A DNA stretch of 64,000 bases from Hydrogenovibrio halophilus DSM 15072 (GCF_000384235.1 NZ_KB913033.1:2053164-2117163), one strand, 5' to 3'. Shown: positions 50,806-59,372, counted from the first letter of the stretch. A program made the numbers and translations. Notes: a model not told the origin generated them from the letters alone.

Positions 50806-50852
50806 ATTCCTGCTTTCGCAGGAATGACAAGGTTGGGGTCAGGACCTGACCC
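50806..50852. repeat. dRS3-like and REP-like palindromes
   Basis: ATTCCTGCTTTCGCAGGAAT at 50806-50825 is an 8-bp-stem hairpin of the ATTCC...GGAAT type scattered in many proteobacteria. GGGTCAGGACCTGACCC at 50836-50852 is an interrupted palindrome just after it. Both sit in the gap between acnB and the diguanylate cyclase gene. Confidence 0.55.
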
Positions 50853-50866
50853 GAATGCGGTGATTT

Positions 50867-52498
50867 TCAGTCTTCCTTGCTGACCACCACGCAATTGCGT
50901 CCGCGGTTTTTGGCCTGATAGAGCAGGGCGTCGGCTTTTTGCATGAAGGTTTCGATGGTGTCGTCTTCCTGCAGGCCGTGAACGCCGAAACTGGCGGTCA
51001 CGTCAAACGGAAAACTCCGGTCGGCGGCCAGAGTCTGGCGCAGGCGCTCGGCGACCTTGTAGGCATCGATCCGTCGGGTGTCGGGCAGCAGAATCGCAAA
51101 TTCTTCACCGCCCCAGCGGGCAATGATGTCTTTGCGGGTCAGGCCTTCGGTGATCAGATCACTGGTGTGTTTTAGCACCTGATCACCGAGCAGATGGCCA
51201 TGTTCGTCATTGATTTGCTTGAAGTGGTCCAGATCAAAAAAGATCACGCTCAACGGGCTTCTTTCCACTCTGGCCTGAGCAATGCTGTCGTACAAAAGCC
51301 GTTTGAACCCGGTGCGGTTGTATACGCCGGTCAGGCTGTCGGTGCGCGCCTGCCAGGCCAACTGCTTCTGACGACGCACCAGTTTGCGCAGGTAAAAATA
51401 CCCCAGCCAGCTCAATAGCAGCAACAGCACCTGATTGGTCAGCAGGTGCTTCCAGAAATCCTGGCGCATTTGTGCCAGCTCCTGGTTGCGCTGATGGTTG
51501 ACAATGTAGCCGACAAACTGACCGGCAATGTCGTACAGAGGCAGGTAGTGGATCAGGTAATCCTCCTGGTCCAGAGAAACCACCATATGATGGAGACGCG
51601 GCTGGCTCAGATCCGGTCCCTGCTTTTGGGCAAACTGCGCACTGACTTTGGCGTGCAGCCGGGTCATGATCTCGTCGCTCAAGCGTTTGGGCGCTTCCTG
51701 ATGAAAATTGTTGGGGATGACGGACTGACCACTTCCCGTTTGCGTAAAATGCAGGCGCTTGTCGACCAGAAACTGGTCGGAAACCTCGGATGGCTGGTAG
51801 TTGTCGCGTTCATCCGGTCTGACTTTTTTCTCAATGTGGCTTTTTTTCAGCAGGAGATTGAAATACTCGGCATGATTGTGGCTGATGCTGTTGAACAGGG
51901 CGTCCATCGCAAACGAGATTTCCACCGTGCCCACAAAATCGGACTGATACATGATGGGAAAAACGTGACGCAAGCCGTTGAAAATACGACCTTCTTCAAA
52001 CCCACTGATCGGGCGAAGGGTGTCGTTGACGTAGTTGATGCTGTGACGAAAAGGCGACAGGTCATCGCCGTGCATGCTCGGTCGATGAAAACGCAAAAAA
52101 CTGATGCTGCCGGGCAGGTGGAAATGCAGCTGGCGCAAATAATCGGCCGAAAGCAATTTGTAGGTGGGCAACAGACGCTGATAGAGGTTTTGTCGAAGCG
52201 GCGTTTTTTCGGCCTCGGTGCCGTGATGGGCTTGAGCCATCAGTCGAAACACCGAATCCTTGAGCAGGCTGGATTTGTAAATGGTCAGGGCATGCAGGCT
52301 CAGTGCGCGCAGACTCGAGTCCAGGCTGGACTGTTCCTGGCTGGCGGAATAATGCAGGAAATTGCGTTTTTGCGATTGGTAGCTGTCAAGATTCAGCCAG
52401 AAACTGAGCAGACTCAACACCACCAGCAGCACCAGCGTCAGCAGCAGAGCGGTGCGGTGAGTGGTGGCTTGCGTTGTCTGGACACGTGACATAGGCAT
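50867..52498 (-). CDS. Membrane diguanylate cyclase with extracytoplasmic sensor
   Basis: 543-aa protein: transmembrane helix at about 16-37, a large periplasmic sensor (about 40-340, likely dCache-type with LHFHLPGSISFLRFHRPSMHGDDLSPFR), a second helix (about 350-370, LLTNQVLLLLLSWLGYFYL) and a cytosolic GGDEF domain (about 385-540). The catalytic motif is GGEEF in ARWGGEEFAILLPD, intact. The usual inhibition site RxxD reads TRKD, so product inhibition is probably lost. It starts 3 bp after the HDOD gene. Confidence 0.88.
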   Translation of the reverse strand: MPMSRVQTTQATTHRTALLLTLVLLVVLSLLSFWLNLDSYQSQKRNFLHYSASQEQSSLDSSLRALSLHALTIYKSSLLKDSVFRLMAQAHHGTEAEKTPLRQNLYQRLLPTYKLLSADYLRQLHFHLPGSISFLRFHRPSMHGDDLSPFRHSINYVNDTLRPISGFEEGRIFNGLRHVFPIMYQSDFVGTVEISFAMDALFNSISHNHAEYFNLLLKKSHIEKKVRPDERDNYQPSEVSDQFLVDKRLHFTQTGSGQSVIPNNFHQEAPKRLSDEIMTRLHAKVSAQFAQKQGPDLSQPRLHHMVVSLDQEDYLIHYLPLYDIAGQFVGYIVNHQRNQELAQMRQDFWKHLLTNQVLLLLLSWLGYFYLRKLVRRQKQLAWQARTDSLTGVYNRTGFKRLLYDSIAQARVERSPLSVIFFDLDHFKQINDEHGHLLGDQVLKHTSDLITEGLTRKDIIARWGGEEFAILLPDTRRIDAYKVAERLRQTLAADRSFPFDVTASFGVHGLQEDDTIETFMQKADALLYQAKNRGRNCVVVSKED

Positions 52499-52501
52499 GG
52501 C

Positions 52502-53368
52502 TCAGAGCAATCCGGTGTCTTTGGCTTCCTGAAGGGCCTGGTGAGTGGCATCGACAAAGGTTTCTTCGCTGATGCCCTGTCGTTTCAAAAAGCCTTTGGT
52601 GGTGTCAGTCAGTAGGTCGGGCGCGTCTTCGACCAGTCCATTGCCGTACCCTAGATAAAAGGCCCCGGCCTGAGCCAGAGCGGTCAGACGCGCTGCGGCC
52701 TGGAACTCGCGCGGAACCAGTGCTGGGTTCTGGTGGCCGAGAATGCCCATGACCACCCGTTTCGGTTGTTGCCAGCGATTGACCATGCGCGCGCCGACAT
52801 GGGCGTGAGTGGTGGCAAACAATTTCTTTTCGGCGGATTCGTGTCGTCCGGCTTTGCCTTGCGTGGTCTCGCGCAGTTCGGCCACGGTTTCGGGCGCATA
52901 AAGCGCCAGCAGATAAACCCCGAGGTCGTGAAGCAGTCCCATGGAAAATCCCTGATCCGCATCGATTTTGCACAGAGGTGCCAGTCGTTTGCCGATGAAT
53001 CCGGCGACCATCGAATGGCTCAGATACGCCGCCTGATCCAGTTCGGTCGTCTGGCGAAACATGGTGTAGAAATTCCAGGTCACGATCAGCATGCGAACGT
53101 CATTGTTGCCCATCAGGGATATGGCTTCGCCCAGATCGGTTACCTGTTTGCTGCCGGGGTTGAAACGGGCGCTGTTGGCCGACTTGAGCAATCCGGTGGA
53201 AATGCGCGGGTCGGCGTGCAACAGGGTGACCACGTTTTTCAGATGCGACCCTTTAGGACTGGCCATCAGCGCGTCGTATTCTCCCAGCAGACCGGAGAAA
53301 GTGGGCAGGTTTTTCAGACTGTCCAGTCGGTCGATGACCTCGGTACTGGTAATGCGGTGTTGGCTCAT
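52502..53368 (-). CDS. HDOD-domain signalling protein
   Basis: 288-aa protein with an HDOD domain (about 20-215): LKNLPTFSGLLGEYDALM, VVTLLHADPRISTGLLKSANSARF and GLLHDLGVYLLALYAP. HDOD proteins lack full phosphodiesterase metal sites and act as partners in c-di-GMP networks. It is cotranscribed with the membrane diguanylate cyclase (3-bp gap) and probably with sppA upstream (84-bp gap containing an exact palindrome copy). Confidence 0.88.
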   Translation of the reverse strand: MSQHRITSTEVIDRLDSLKNLPTFSGLLGEYDALMASPKGSHLKNVVTLLHADPRISTGLLKSANSARFNPGSKQVTDLGEAISLMGNNDVRMLIVTWNFYTMFRQTTELDQAAYLSHSMVAGFIGKRLAPLCKIDADQGFSMGLLHDLGVYLLALYAPETVAELRETTQGKAGRHESAEKKLFATTHAHVGARMVNRWQQPKRVVMGILGHQNPALVPREFQAAARLTALAQAGAFYLGYGNGLVEDAPDLLTDTTKGFLKRQGISEETFVDATHQALQEAKDTGLL

Positions 53369-53409
53369 GAATGTGACCGGAACGTTTGGGCCAGACGATC
53401 ATAGGAATC

Positions 53410-53421
53410 ACCAGGCCTGGT
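53410..53421. repeat. Iterated palindrome (exact) between sppA and the HDOD gene
   Basis: ACCAGGCCTGGT followed by AAAAAAG, 31 bp after the sppA stop. Confidence 0.9.
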
Positions 53422-53452
53422 AAAAAAGACGTTCCCCGAACGGATCAGGGGC

Positions 53453-54412
53453 TTATTTCAGGGTGCTGAAGTATTGGGTCAGCTGGGCGGCGGTTTCGGC
53501 TCCGATGTTGCCCATCAGCCGTTCCATCAGGGATTTTTCGGTTTCGTAGATTCGGGTATTGGGTTCCTCCACCACCGAACGCGCCACATGGCCGACATCG
53601 CCCAGTGCGTCGATCAGTCCGTTTTCGGTGGCTTCGTCGCCCAGCCACACCAGGCCGGTAAAGGTGTTTTCGGTTTCTTTCAGGCGGTCGCCACGGCCTT
53701 CGCGTACTGTTTTAATGAACTGCTGGTGGGTGCGTTCCAGCACATGTTCCTTGAAAAAGGCGCGTCCGGCCTCGTCTTTGGGGCTGAAGGGGTCGATAAA
53801 GGCTTTGTGGTCACCGGCGTGCATGGAGCGGTTTTCGATGCCCAGTTTTTCCATCATCTCGGTCAGGCCGAACGAATCCATACGCACCCCGATGGAGCCG
53901 ACGATGGAGCCTTTGTTGGCGTAGATGCGATCGGCCGCCACGGCAATGTAATAGCAACCGGAGGCACAGATGTCTTCGATCACCACATACACGGGTTTGT
54001 TGTGTTTCTGTTTCAGGCGCGTGATTTCGTCATTGATCAGAGCCGACTGCACTGGACTGCCGCCGGGCGAATTGGCTCGGATCACCACCGCTTTGGATTG
54101 CTCGGAACGGAAGGCCTCACGCAATAGGGGGTTGAAAAATTCCGCGCTGTTGAGGCTGTCGGGCATAATCGCGCCGTTGAGGTTGACAATCGCCGTGTGC
54201 GTTTTGCTCATGGCAATGTCTTCCGAGGGCGCAAACTGTTTGCCAAGCATCACCAAAGTGAACACAATGTAGGCGATCACGGCCAGTTTCAACAGGTTGG
54301 TCCAGCGTCGTGACCAGCGTTCCTGTTTGATGAACGTCTCCGCTGCCGAAGCCAGACGAGTCATGCCATCCGGCTGTTCATTCTTCGCTGGTTTGTCCTG
54401 CGCATCCCACAT
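53453..54412 (-). CDS. sppA: Signal peptide peptidase SppA-like S49 serine protease
   Basis: 319-aa inner-membrane protease of the short S49 type. One N-terminal membrane anchor (NLLKLAVIAYIVFTLVMLG), then the catalytic domain: VVIRANSPGGSPVQSALI, the nucleophile Ser in ICASGCYYIAVAADRIYANKGSIVGSIGV and a Lys in GDHKAFIDPFSP as likely general base. It degrades cleaved signal peptides. I chose the ATG at 54412 (MWDAQDK), preceded by AAAGGATTTGGC. Upstream frame lacks family similarity and overlaps uvrC's promoter region. It is divergent from uvrC. Confidence 0.88.
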   Translation of the reverse strand: MWDAQDKPAKNEQPDGMTRLASAAETFIKQERWSRRWTNLLKLAVIAYIVFTLVMLGKQFAPSEDIAMSKTHTAIVNLNGAIMPDSLNSAEFFNPLLREAFRSEQSKAVVIRANSPGGSPVQSALINDEITRLKQKHNKPVYVVIEDICASGCYYIAVAADRIYANKGSIVGSIGVRMDSFGLTEMMEKLGIENRSMHAGDHKAFIDPFSPKDEAGRAFFKEHVLERTHQQFIKTVREGRGDRLKETENTFTGLVWLGDEATENGLIDALGDVGHVARSVVEEPNTRIYETEKSLMERLMGNIGAETAAQLTQYFSTLK

Positions 54413-54484
54413 GCCAAATCCTTTATAATACAATCGATTTATTTGATCTATTATAAGCCAATTCGAACCAATATTGCGTGCCCG

Positions 54485-56371
54485 ATGCCTAAAACTGAAA
54501 CACCCGAGCAAAAAAAATTCGACATCGATGCCTATCTGAAGCACCTGACCGAGCGCCCCGGTGTTTACCGGATGCTGGATGCCGACGATGACATCCTTTA
54601 TGTTGGCAAGGCCAAAAATCTCAAGCGCCGGGTTTCGAGCTATTTCAAGAAACAGCACGATGAAATCAAAACCCGCGCCATGGTCGCCCAGATTGCCCGG
54701 GTGGAAGTGACGGTGACCGACACCGAGTCCGAAGCGCTGATTCTTGAAAACACCTTGATCAAACGCTACAAACCCCGCTACAACATTCTGTTTCGGGACG
54801 ACAAATCCTATCCCTATGTGTTTGTGTCCACGACCAAAACCTATCCGTCACTGAGCTATCACCGCGGAGCCAAACGTCGGCGCGGACGCTATTTCGGGCC
54901 TTTTCCCAATGCTTCGGCGGTGCATCAGACCCTGCATGCGCTGCAGAAAATCTTTCCGGTGCGCCAATGCGCGGAAAGCGTGTTTCAGAACCGCTCGCGG
55001 CCGTGCCTTCAATACCAGATCAAACGCTGTTCCGGGCCTTGCATCGAAGGTCTGGTGACCAAGGAACAATACGACGAAGACGTGGCGCACACCATGGCGT
55101 TTCTGGAAGGCAAAAGCTTTGAGGTGATCGAATCGCTGGGCCGGAAAATGGAAGCGGCGGCCGAAGCGCTGGAATTTGAAAAGGCCGGGGACTATCGGGA
55201 CAAGATTCAGGCCTTGCGCGCAATTCAAAGCCAGCATCTGATCAATCAGCCCGGAGCCAAAGACACGGATGTGGTGGCGTTGGCGCTGCAGGGCAACCTG
55301 GTGTGTGTGACCGTGATGATGTACCGCGGCGGCAGCCTTTGGGGCAGTGAGCACCATTTTCCCAAGGCCTATCGCCCCAAAGCGAACGACGATGCCAGCG
55401 AAAAATCGTCTGTGGACACACTGGCCGAAGAAGTGCTCTCGGCATTTTTGCTGCAGCATTATCTGACCTTTCCAGCACCGAAAAAAATCCTGTTGTCGTG
55501 TGCGGTGGATGAAAAAGACGGGCTGGAAGCGCTGTTGGCCGAAAAAACCAAACACAAGGTGCAACTGAAAAAGCCGGTGTCACAAAACGACAAAGGGCTG
55601 ATGCAACTGGCACAGACCAATGCCGACAGCGGTCTGAAACAGCGTCTGACCCAGCGAGCCTCGCAGCAGGAACGCCTGAGCGCGCTGCAGGAGGTGCTGG
55701 GGCTGGCAGGGCCTCCCAATCACATGGAGTGTTTTGACATCAGTCACACTCAGGGGCAGCAAACGGTGGCCAGTTGCGTGGTGTTCAAAGAGGGCGTGCC
55801 CGAACCCAGCGCCTATCGCAAATTCAACATCGAAGGCATTCAGGGCGGCGACGATTACGCGGCCATGCATCAGGCGCTGACCCGGCGCTACAAACGGGTG
55901 CTTTCAGAAAACCAGCCTTTGCCCAACCTGATTGTGATCGATGGCGGAAAAGGCCAGCTCAATCAGGCGATTGACGTGTTTAAAACCATGGATATGGACA
56001 CAAAAAGATTGGTGTCGGTGGCCAAAGGCGAAGGCCGCAAAGCGGGGCTGGAAATTCTGTATACGCCGCTCAACAGCGAAGGCATTGATCTGGAATCCGA
56101 TGACATGGCGTTGCATTTGATCAATTACATTCGTGACGAAGCGCACCGGTTTGCGATCACCAGTCATCGTCGCCGACGCCAGAAAGCGCAAACCCAATCC
56201 CAGTTGCAGGATATCCCCGGTGTGGGCGCCAAAAGCCGCCAGAAACTGCTGACCCACTTTGGCGGGCTGCAAGAGGTGAAAAACGCGGCCATGTCCGAAT
56301 TGCAGAAGGTGCCGGGCATCAGCGCCAAAATGGCGCAAAGCATTTACGATTTTTTTCACGGCGAAATCTGA
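54485..56371 (+). CDS. uvrC: Excinuclease ABC subunit C
   Basis: 628-aa endonuclease of nucleotide excision repair making both incisions with UvrB. GIY-YIG domain (about 15-95, PGVYRMLDADDDILYVGKAKNLKRRV), UVR domain for UvrB contact (about 200-240, EALEFEKAGDYRDKIQAL), RNase H-like domain with Asp in MECFDISHTQG, and helix-hairpin-helix C-terminus (DIPGVGAKSRQKLL and VPGISAKMAQSIYD). Length is normal. The ATG at 54485 begins MPKTETPEQKK. The longer frame starts in the promoter region. It shares an AT-rich divergent promoter region with sppA. Confidence 0.96.
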   Translation: MPKTETPEQKKFDIDAYLKHLTERPGVYRMLDADDDILYVGKAKNLKRRVSSYFKKQHDEIKTRAMVAQIARVEVTVTDTESEALILENTLIKRYKPRYNILFRDDKSYPYVFVSTTKTYPSLSYHRGAKRRRGRYFGPFPNASAVHQTLHALQKIFPVRQCAESVFQNRSRPCLQYQIKRCSGPCIEGLVTKEQYDEDVAHTMAFLEGKSFEVIESLGRKMEAAAEALEFEKAGDYRDKIQALRAIQSQHLINQPGAKDTDVVALALQGNLVCVTVMMYRGGSLWGSEHHFPKAYRPKANDDASEKSSVDTLAEEVLSAFLLQHYLTFPAPKKILLSCAVDEKDGLEALLAEKTKHKVQLKKPVSQNDKGLMQLAQTNADSGLKQRLTQRASQQERLSALQEVLGLAGPPNHMECFDISHTQGQQTVASCVVFKEGVPEPSAYRKFNIEGIQGGDDYAAMHQALTRRYKRVLSENQPLPNLIVIDGGKGQLNQAIDVFKTMDMDTKRLVSVAKGEGRKAGLEILYTPLNSEGIDLESDDMALHLINYIRDEAHRFAITSHRRRRQKAQTQSQLQDIPGVGAKSRQKLLTHFGGLQEVKNAAMSELQKVPGISAKMAQSIYDFFHGEI

Positions 56372-56479
56372 CCGTGTGCCGCGCCAGCCTATTCGCTCTG
56401 CGAACGCTGTCTTGTCGCAATGGCTGTGATAAACTAGTGCCATTCATTTCAGACAAACTCTAATTCAAAGAAATCGTTC

Positions 56480-57058
56480 ATGTTCCGTTTACAAGCTTTG
56501 CCCATGTGGATGACCTGGTCTCGTGTGATTCTGATTCCGGTCTTTATTGTTTTGTATTATTCGCCTCTGGAAGACGCGCGTCTTTGGGCCGGTTGGCTGT
56601 TTTTGATCGCGGCGATCACCGACTGGTTTGATGGGTACTTTGCCCGCAAATTCGGCAGTACCTCACCATTGGGGGCGTTTTTGGACCCGGTGGCCGACAA
56701 ACTGATTGTGGCCGCTGCGCTGGTGATCGTGGCGGTGGAGTACCAAAACCTGTGGGTGACGCTGTCGGCGATTGTGATTCTGATGCGTGAAGTCAGCATT
56801 TCCGCCCTGCGTGAATGGATGGCGGAAAACAATGCCCGCGACGTGGTGGCTGTGTCCGGTCTGGGCAAAATCAAAACCGCTTCGCAAATGGCCGCGGTCA
56901 CCTGGCTGATTTACGGCGGCACGCTGTGGGGGATCAACTGGGGCGCGCTCGGCTTTCCGATGCTGTATATCGCCGCCATCCTGACTTTGTATACCTGGGT
57001 GCAATACACCCTCGCCGCGCTGCCGGTGATTTTGGAAACCGATCGCAAGGGCAAATGA
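56480..57058 (+). CDS. pgsA: CDP-diacylglycerol-glycerol-3-phosphate 3-phosphatidyltransferase
   Basis: 192-aa integral membrane enzyme making phosphatidylglycerophosphate, the precursor of phosphatidylglycerol and cardiolipin. It carries the CDP-alcohol phosphatidyltransferase motif DWFDGYFARKFGSTSPLGAFLDPVADK with its four aspartates. About five membrane helices. Its order uvrC-pgsA-tRNA-Gly-tRNA-Cys is the same as in E. coli. The palindrome at 57078-57089 lies 20 bp after the stop. Confidence 0.97.
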   Translation: MFRLQALPMWMTWSRVILIPVFIVLYYSPLEDARLWAGWLFLIAAITDWFDGYFARKFGSTSPLGAFLDPVADKLIVAAALVIVAVEYQNLWVTLSAIVILMREVSISALREWMAENNARDVVAVSGLGKIKTASQMAAVTWLIYGGTLWGINWGALGFPMLYIAAILTLYTWVQYTLAALPVILETDRKGK

Positions 57059-57077
57059 CGGCTCAATGCCAAAATTG

Positions 57078-57089
57078 ACCAGGCCTGGT
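57078..57089. repeat. Iterated palindrome (exact) after pgsA
   Basis: ACCAGGCCTGGT followed by GAAAAAGG, the same right flank as the copy at 50732. Confidence 0.9.
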
Positions 57090-57150
57090 GAAAAAGGCCC
57101 GATTCGGCCTGACATGACCTTTTTCAGGCAAATTTGAACGATATTTTTGC

Positions 57151-57178
57151 TTGTAATTTGTGTTTCATTCCCTATAAT
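57151..57178 (+). promoter_or_regulatory. Promoter for the tRNA-Gly/tRNA-Cys pair
   Basis: TTGTAA at 57151-57156, 16-bp spacer, TATAAT at 57173-57178, 18 bp before the first tRNA. Confidence 0.75.
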
Positions 57179-57196
57179 ACTGCCTCATTACGACAA

Positions 57197-57271
57197 GCGG
57201 GAATAGCTCAGCGGTAGAGCACAACCTTGCCAAGGTTGGGGTCGCGAGTTCGAACCTCGTTTCCCGCTCCA
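57197..57271 (+). tRNA. tRNA-Gly (anticodon GCC)
   Basis: Cloverleaf complete: acceptor GCGGGAA/TTCCCGC, anticodon stem CAACC/GGTTG with loop TTGCCAA, T-arm GCGAGTTCGAACCTCGT, and 3' CCA encoded. Confidence 0.96.
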
Positions 57272-57277
57272 AAATAT

Positions 57278-57351
57278 GGCGGAATGGCAGAGTGGCTATG
57301 CAGCGGATTGCAAATCCGTGTACCTCGGTTCGACTCCGGGTTCCGCCTCCA
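57278..57351 (+). tRNA. tRNA-Cys (anticodon GCA)
   Basis: Acceptor GGCGGAA/TTCCGCC, anticodon loop TTGCAAA with anticodon GCA, T-loop GGTTCGACTCC, 3' CCA encoded. In E. coli a tRNA-Leu gene follows; here the mobile element begins instead. Confidence 0.96.
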
Positions 57352-57371
57352 TATTTAAGTTGCTGATTTTT

Positions 57372-57399
57372 AAACGTTTTTTAGGTTGTTTGTAGTAGC
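57372..57399 (-). repeat. Left arm of a long inverted repeat around the integrase
   Basis: The reverse complement of this segment reads GCTACTACAAAC...CCTAAAAAACGTTT and matches 58885-58915 except for a 3-base insertion and two to three substitutions. Confidence 0.65.
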
Positions 57400-57489
57400 A
57401 CATAAACACTTATAAAAAACGCGGTTAAAGCAGAAAATGCACTAGAAATGCACTTAGCTTTTTTGCCGCCCTGAAAAAGGGATGAAATC

Positions 57490-58602
57490 ATGCAAAAAAA
57501 ATCAGGCACAATCACGCCCGTTAAAGTCAAAAACGGCACGCGCTTCAATGCCCAAAAGCAATATAAGGGCGTTCGCTACTCTCAACGATTCCAGACCCGT
57601 GAGGATGCACAGGAATGGCTGGACGATCTAGCCTATCTGGGTGCAACCGATTCCAACGGCAACCCAACACGCAAAGCAAAAGCCGCTCAACTCATTATTG
57701 ATGAGATCGACCAACAGCGGGAACGCAACACCACCCCCACGCTCAAAGAGTGCATCAATCTGTTTTCTAGTCAGTCAGATCTCAAAAGCGCGTTTGAGTA
57801 TGTTAAGCAATTAAACCGCTTCTTAGGGCTTCTTGATAAACCAGTAAACGAGATCGGGCGGCTGGATTTTGAGCTTGAACTTGATCGAATCCAAGAAGAT
57901 CGGGGCATGACCGATTCCACCCGCAACCGCTATCAGGCAGCGTTTTCAAGCCTGTTTAAGTGGCTGGCACGGCACAAAGACTTCAAGCAATACCAACTCA
58001 TAAACCCGACCATTCACACCCCGCGCGGCAAAGAGGGTGCAGGGTGTATGCTGTTTTTATCCAAAGATGAACAGGTGCGCTTGCTGGAAGCGTGCAAGGC
58101 CAGCAAATGGGATGGGCTTTATTTGCTCGTTTATTTGCTTTTGCTGACAGGTTCACGCCGCAATGAGATTGCTCAACTACGTTGGGAAAACGTGGACTTG
58201 AGCGAGGGCATTCTCTACCTTGTTAAAACGAAAAATGGTAGCGACCACGCCGTTAAATTGCCAAAGCAGGCCACCGCCTTGCTTAAAGAGTGGAAAATCA
58301 GCCAGCCGCTTTCAAATTGGGTTTTTCAGCATAGACGCGACCCACGCCGTGCAATGGTGAACTTTAATGGGTATTGGGAAAAAGCAAAAAGCGCGGCTAA
58401 CCTACCAGCAGAACTAAGAGTGCATGATTTAAGGCATACAACGGCAAGCACCATGCTTGCAGATGGTTACAGCCTTGAGCAGATAAAAGAGACGCTTAAT
58501 CATAAAAGCGTGATGATGACAAACCGCTATGCTCATGCTTTGGGCATAAAAGAGACGGTAGCAAGCCGTGACACCGATTTTTTAAGCCAAGCTGGGGGTT
58601 AG
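57490..58602 (+). CDS. Tyrosine recombinase (integrase) of the mobile element
   Basis: 370-aa integrase with an N-terminal arm-binding region (KQYKGVRYSQRFQTREDAQEWL), core-binding domain (about 95-170) and catalytic domain. Catalytic residues visible: Arg in TGSRRNEIAQLRW, His-x-x-Arg in HDLRHTTAS, the second His in LNHKSV and nucleophile Tyr in TNRYAHAL. It starts 138 bp after tRNA-Cys, suggesting integration at that gene's 3' end. The start follows AAAAAGGGATGAAATC. Confidence 0.92.
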   Translation: MQKKSGTITPVKVKNGTRFNAQKQYKGVRYSQRFQTREDAQEWLDDLAYLGATDSNGNPTRKAKAAQLIIDEIDQQRERNTTPTLKECINLFSSQSDLKSAFEYVKQLNRFLGLLDKPVNEIGRLDFELELDRIQEDRGMTDSTRNRYQAAFSSLFKWLARHKDFKQYQLINPTIHTPRGKEGAGCMLFLSKDEQVRLLEACKASKWDGLYLLVYLLLLTGSRRNEIAQLRWENVDLSEGILYLVKTKNGSDHAVKLPKQATALLKEWKISQPLSNWVFQHRRDPRRAMVNFNGYWEKAKSAANLPAELRVHDLRHTTASTMLADGYSLEQIKETLNHKSVMMTNRYAHALGIKETVASRDTDFLSQAGG

Positions 58603-58628
58603 CGGCCACAAAGCCAGACGATCCCACC

Positions 58629-58652
58629 AAGCCCCTTAAATGGGGCTTTTTT
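58629..58652 (+). terminator. Rho-independent terminator after the integrase
   Basis: AAGCCCC-TTAAAT-GGGGCTT hairpin plus T6. Confidence 0.85.
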
Positions 58653-58935
58653 GTGTCTAACAGCCCTGAATTAGTTAAAAGCTATCAACATCCATAATCC
58701 AATAGAAATAAATCATCAAAAAAGGCTGAGTAACGTATTCATGGGCTTTGCGCGGCATAAGTAGTTTCACTATTGAAACAAAGGTTTCAGAGTTGCAACG
58801 GGTTTTAATTGTTTCCCCCAAGTTGTTGATAAACGTTCTTTTTTAGAATTGTTCAAAACGTTTTTTGCTTGCTATGATTTACTCGCTACTACAGGAAACG
58901 ACCTAAAAAACATTTGATAACAGGGAGGGCATATC
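58653..58935 (+). promoter_or_regulatory. Control region upstream of the small DNA-binding gene
   Basis: A gene-free stretch holding GTTTCA-CTAT-TGAAAC (58764-58779), a palindrome followed by another GGTTTCA, which looks like an operator. It also has an AT-rich promoter-like part near 58860-58880 (TTGCTTGCTATGATT). The right arm of the inverted repeat lies at 58885-58915. A GGGAGGGC ribosome-binding site follows. Confidence 0.45.
58885..58915 (+). repeat. Right arm of the long inverted repeat around the integrase
   Basis: GCTACTACA, AAAC, ACCTAAAAAAC and ATTT in order, complementary to 57372-57399. It lies directly before the ribosome-binding site of the next gene. Confidence 0.65.
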
Positions 58936-59139
58936 ATGCCAACAATCGACAACCTTAAACCAATTAAAGACTTTGCGGAATCGTATGCAGACAAATTTGG
59001 CGTAAAGCCTAAAAGCTTAATTATTCAGATCGACCGCAACCAGAAAGAATTGATCGAAGCTGGAGCCGTGTACAAGACGCGCGGCAAAAGCCGAATGATT
59101 GATGCAGATGCGTTTCTTAGATGGTACTTGTGCCACTAA
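58936..59139 (+). CDS. Small putative DNA-binding (excisionase/AlpA-like) protein
   Basis: 67-aa protein with a predicted winged-helix-like layout: helix (KPIKDFAESYADKFGVKPKSL), then AGAVYKTRGKSRMIDADAFLRWYLCH, similar in style to excisionase or AlpA-type regulators whose last helix ends in a D-A-F-L-R-W pattern. No confident family match. Strong ribosome-binding site (GGGAGG). Its place after the integrase favours a role in excision or regulation. Confidence 0.55.
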   Translation: MPTIDNLKPIKDFAESYADKFGVKPKSLIIQIDRNQKELIEAGAVYKTRGKSRMIDADAFLRWYLCH

Positions 59140-59249
59140 TGGATGCTTAATCCCTTAGCCATGCGGTAGTGGCGGGATGAGCGCAATTGCAATGCGTTTT
59201 AAATTGCAAAACACACCCATTCAAAACGCTAAAAATCAAAGGAGTAAAA

Positions 59250-59372
59250 ATGGGGAATACAAAAGAAAACCCGAACGAGCGTGGCGGCTTGATCGGGCTG
59301 AGACATAAGGATTTGTCATGGATAAGTATAACCGATATGACGACCAAAAACACGCTATTTTCAACAAGTTAG
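59250..59372 (+). CDS. Candidate 40-aa protein overlapping the primase gene start
   Basis: Frame with a strong ribosome-binding site (AAAGGAG, 5-6 bp before the ATG at 59250) encoding MGNTKENPNERGGLIGLRHK... and ending 55 bp inside the primase gene in another frame. Could be a coupled leader. Unrecognized. Confidence 0.35.
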   Translation: MGNTKENPNERGGLIGLRHKDLSWISITDMTTKNTLFSTS

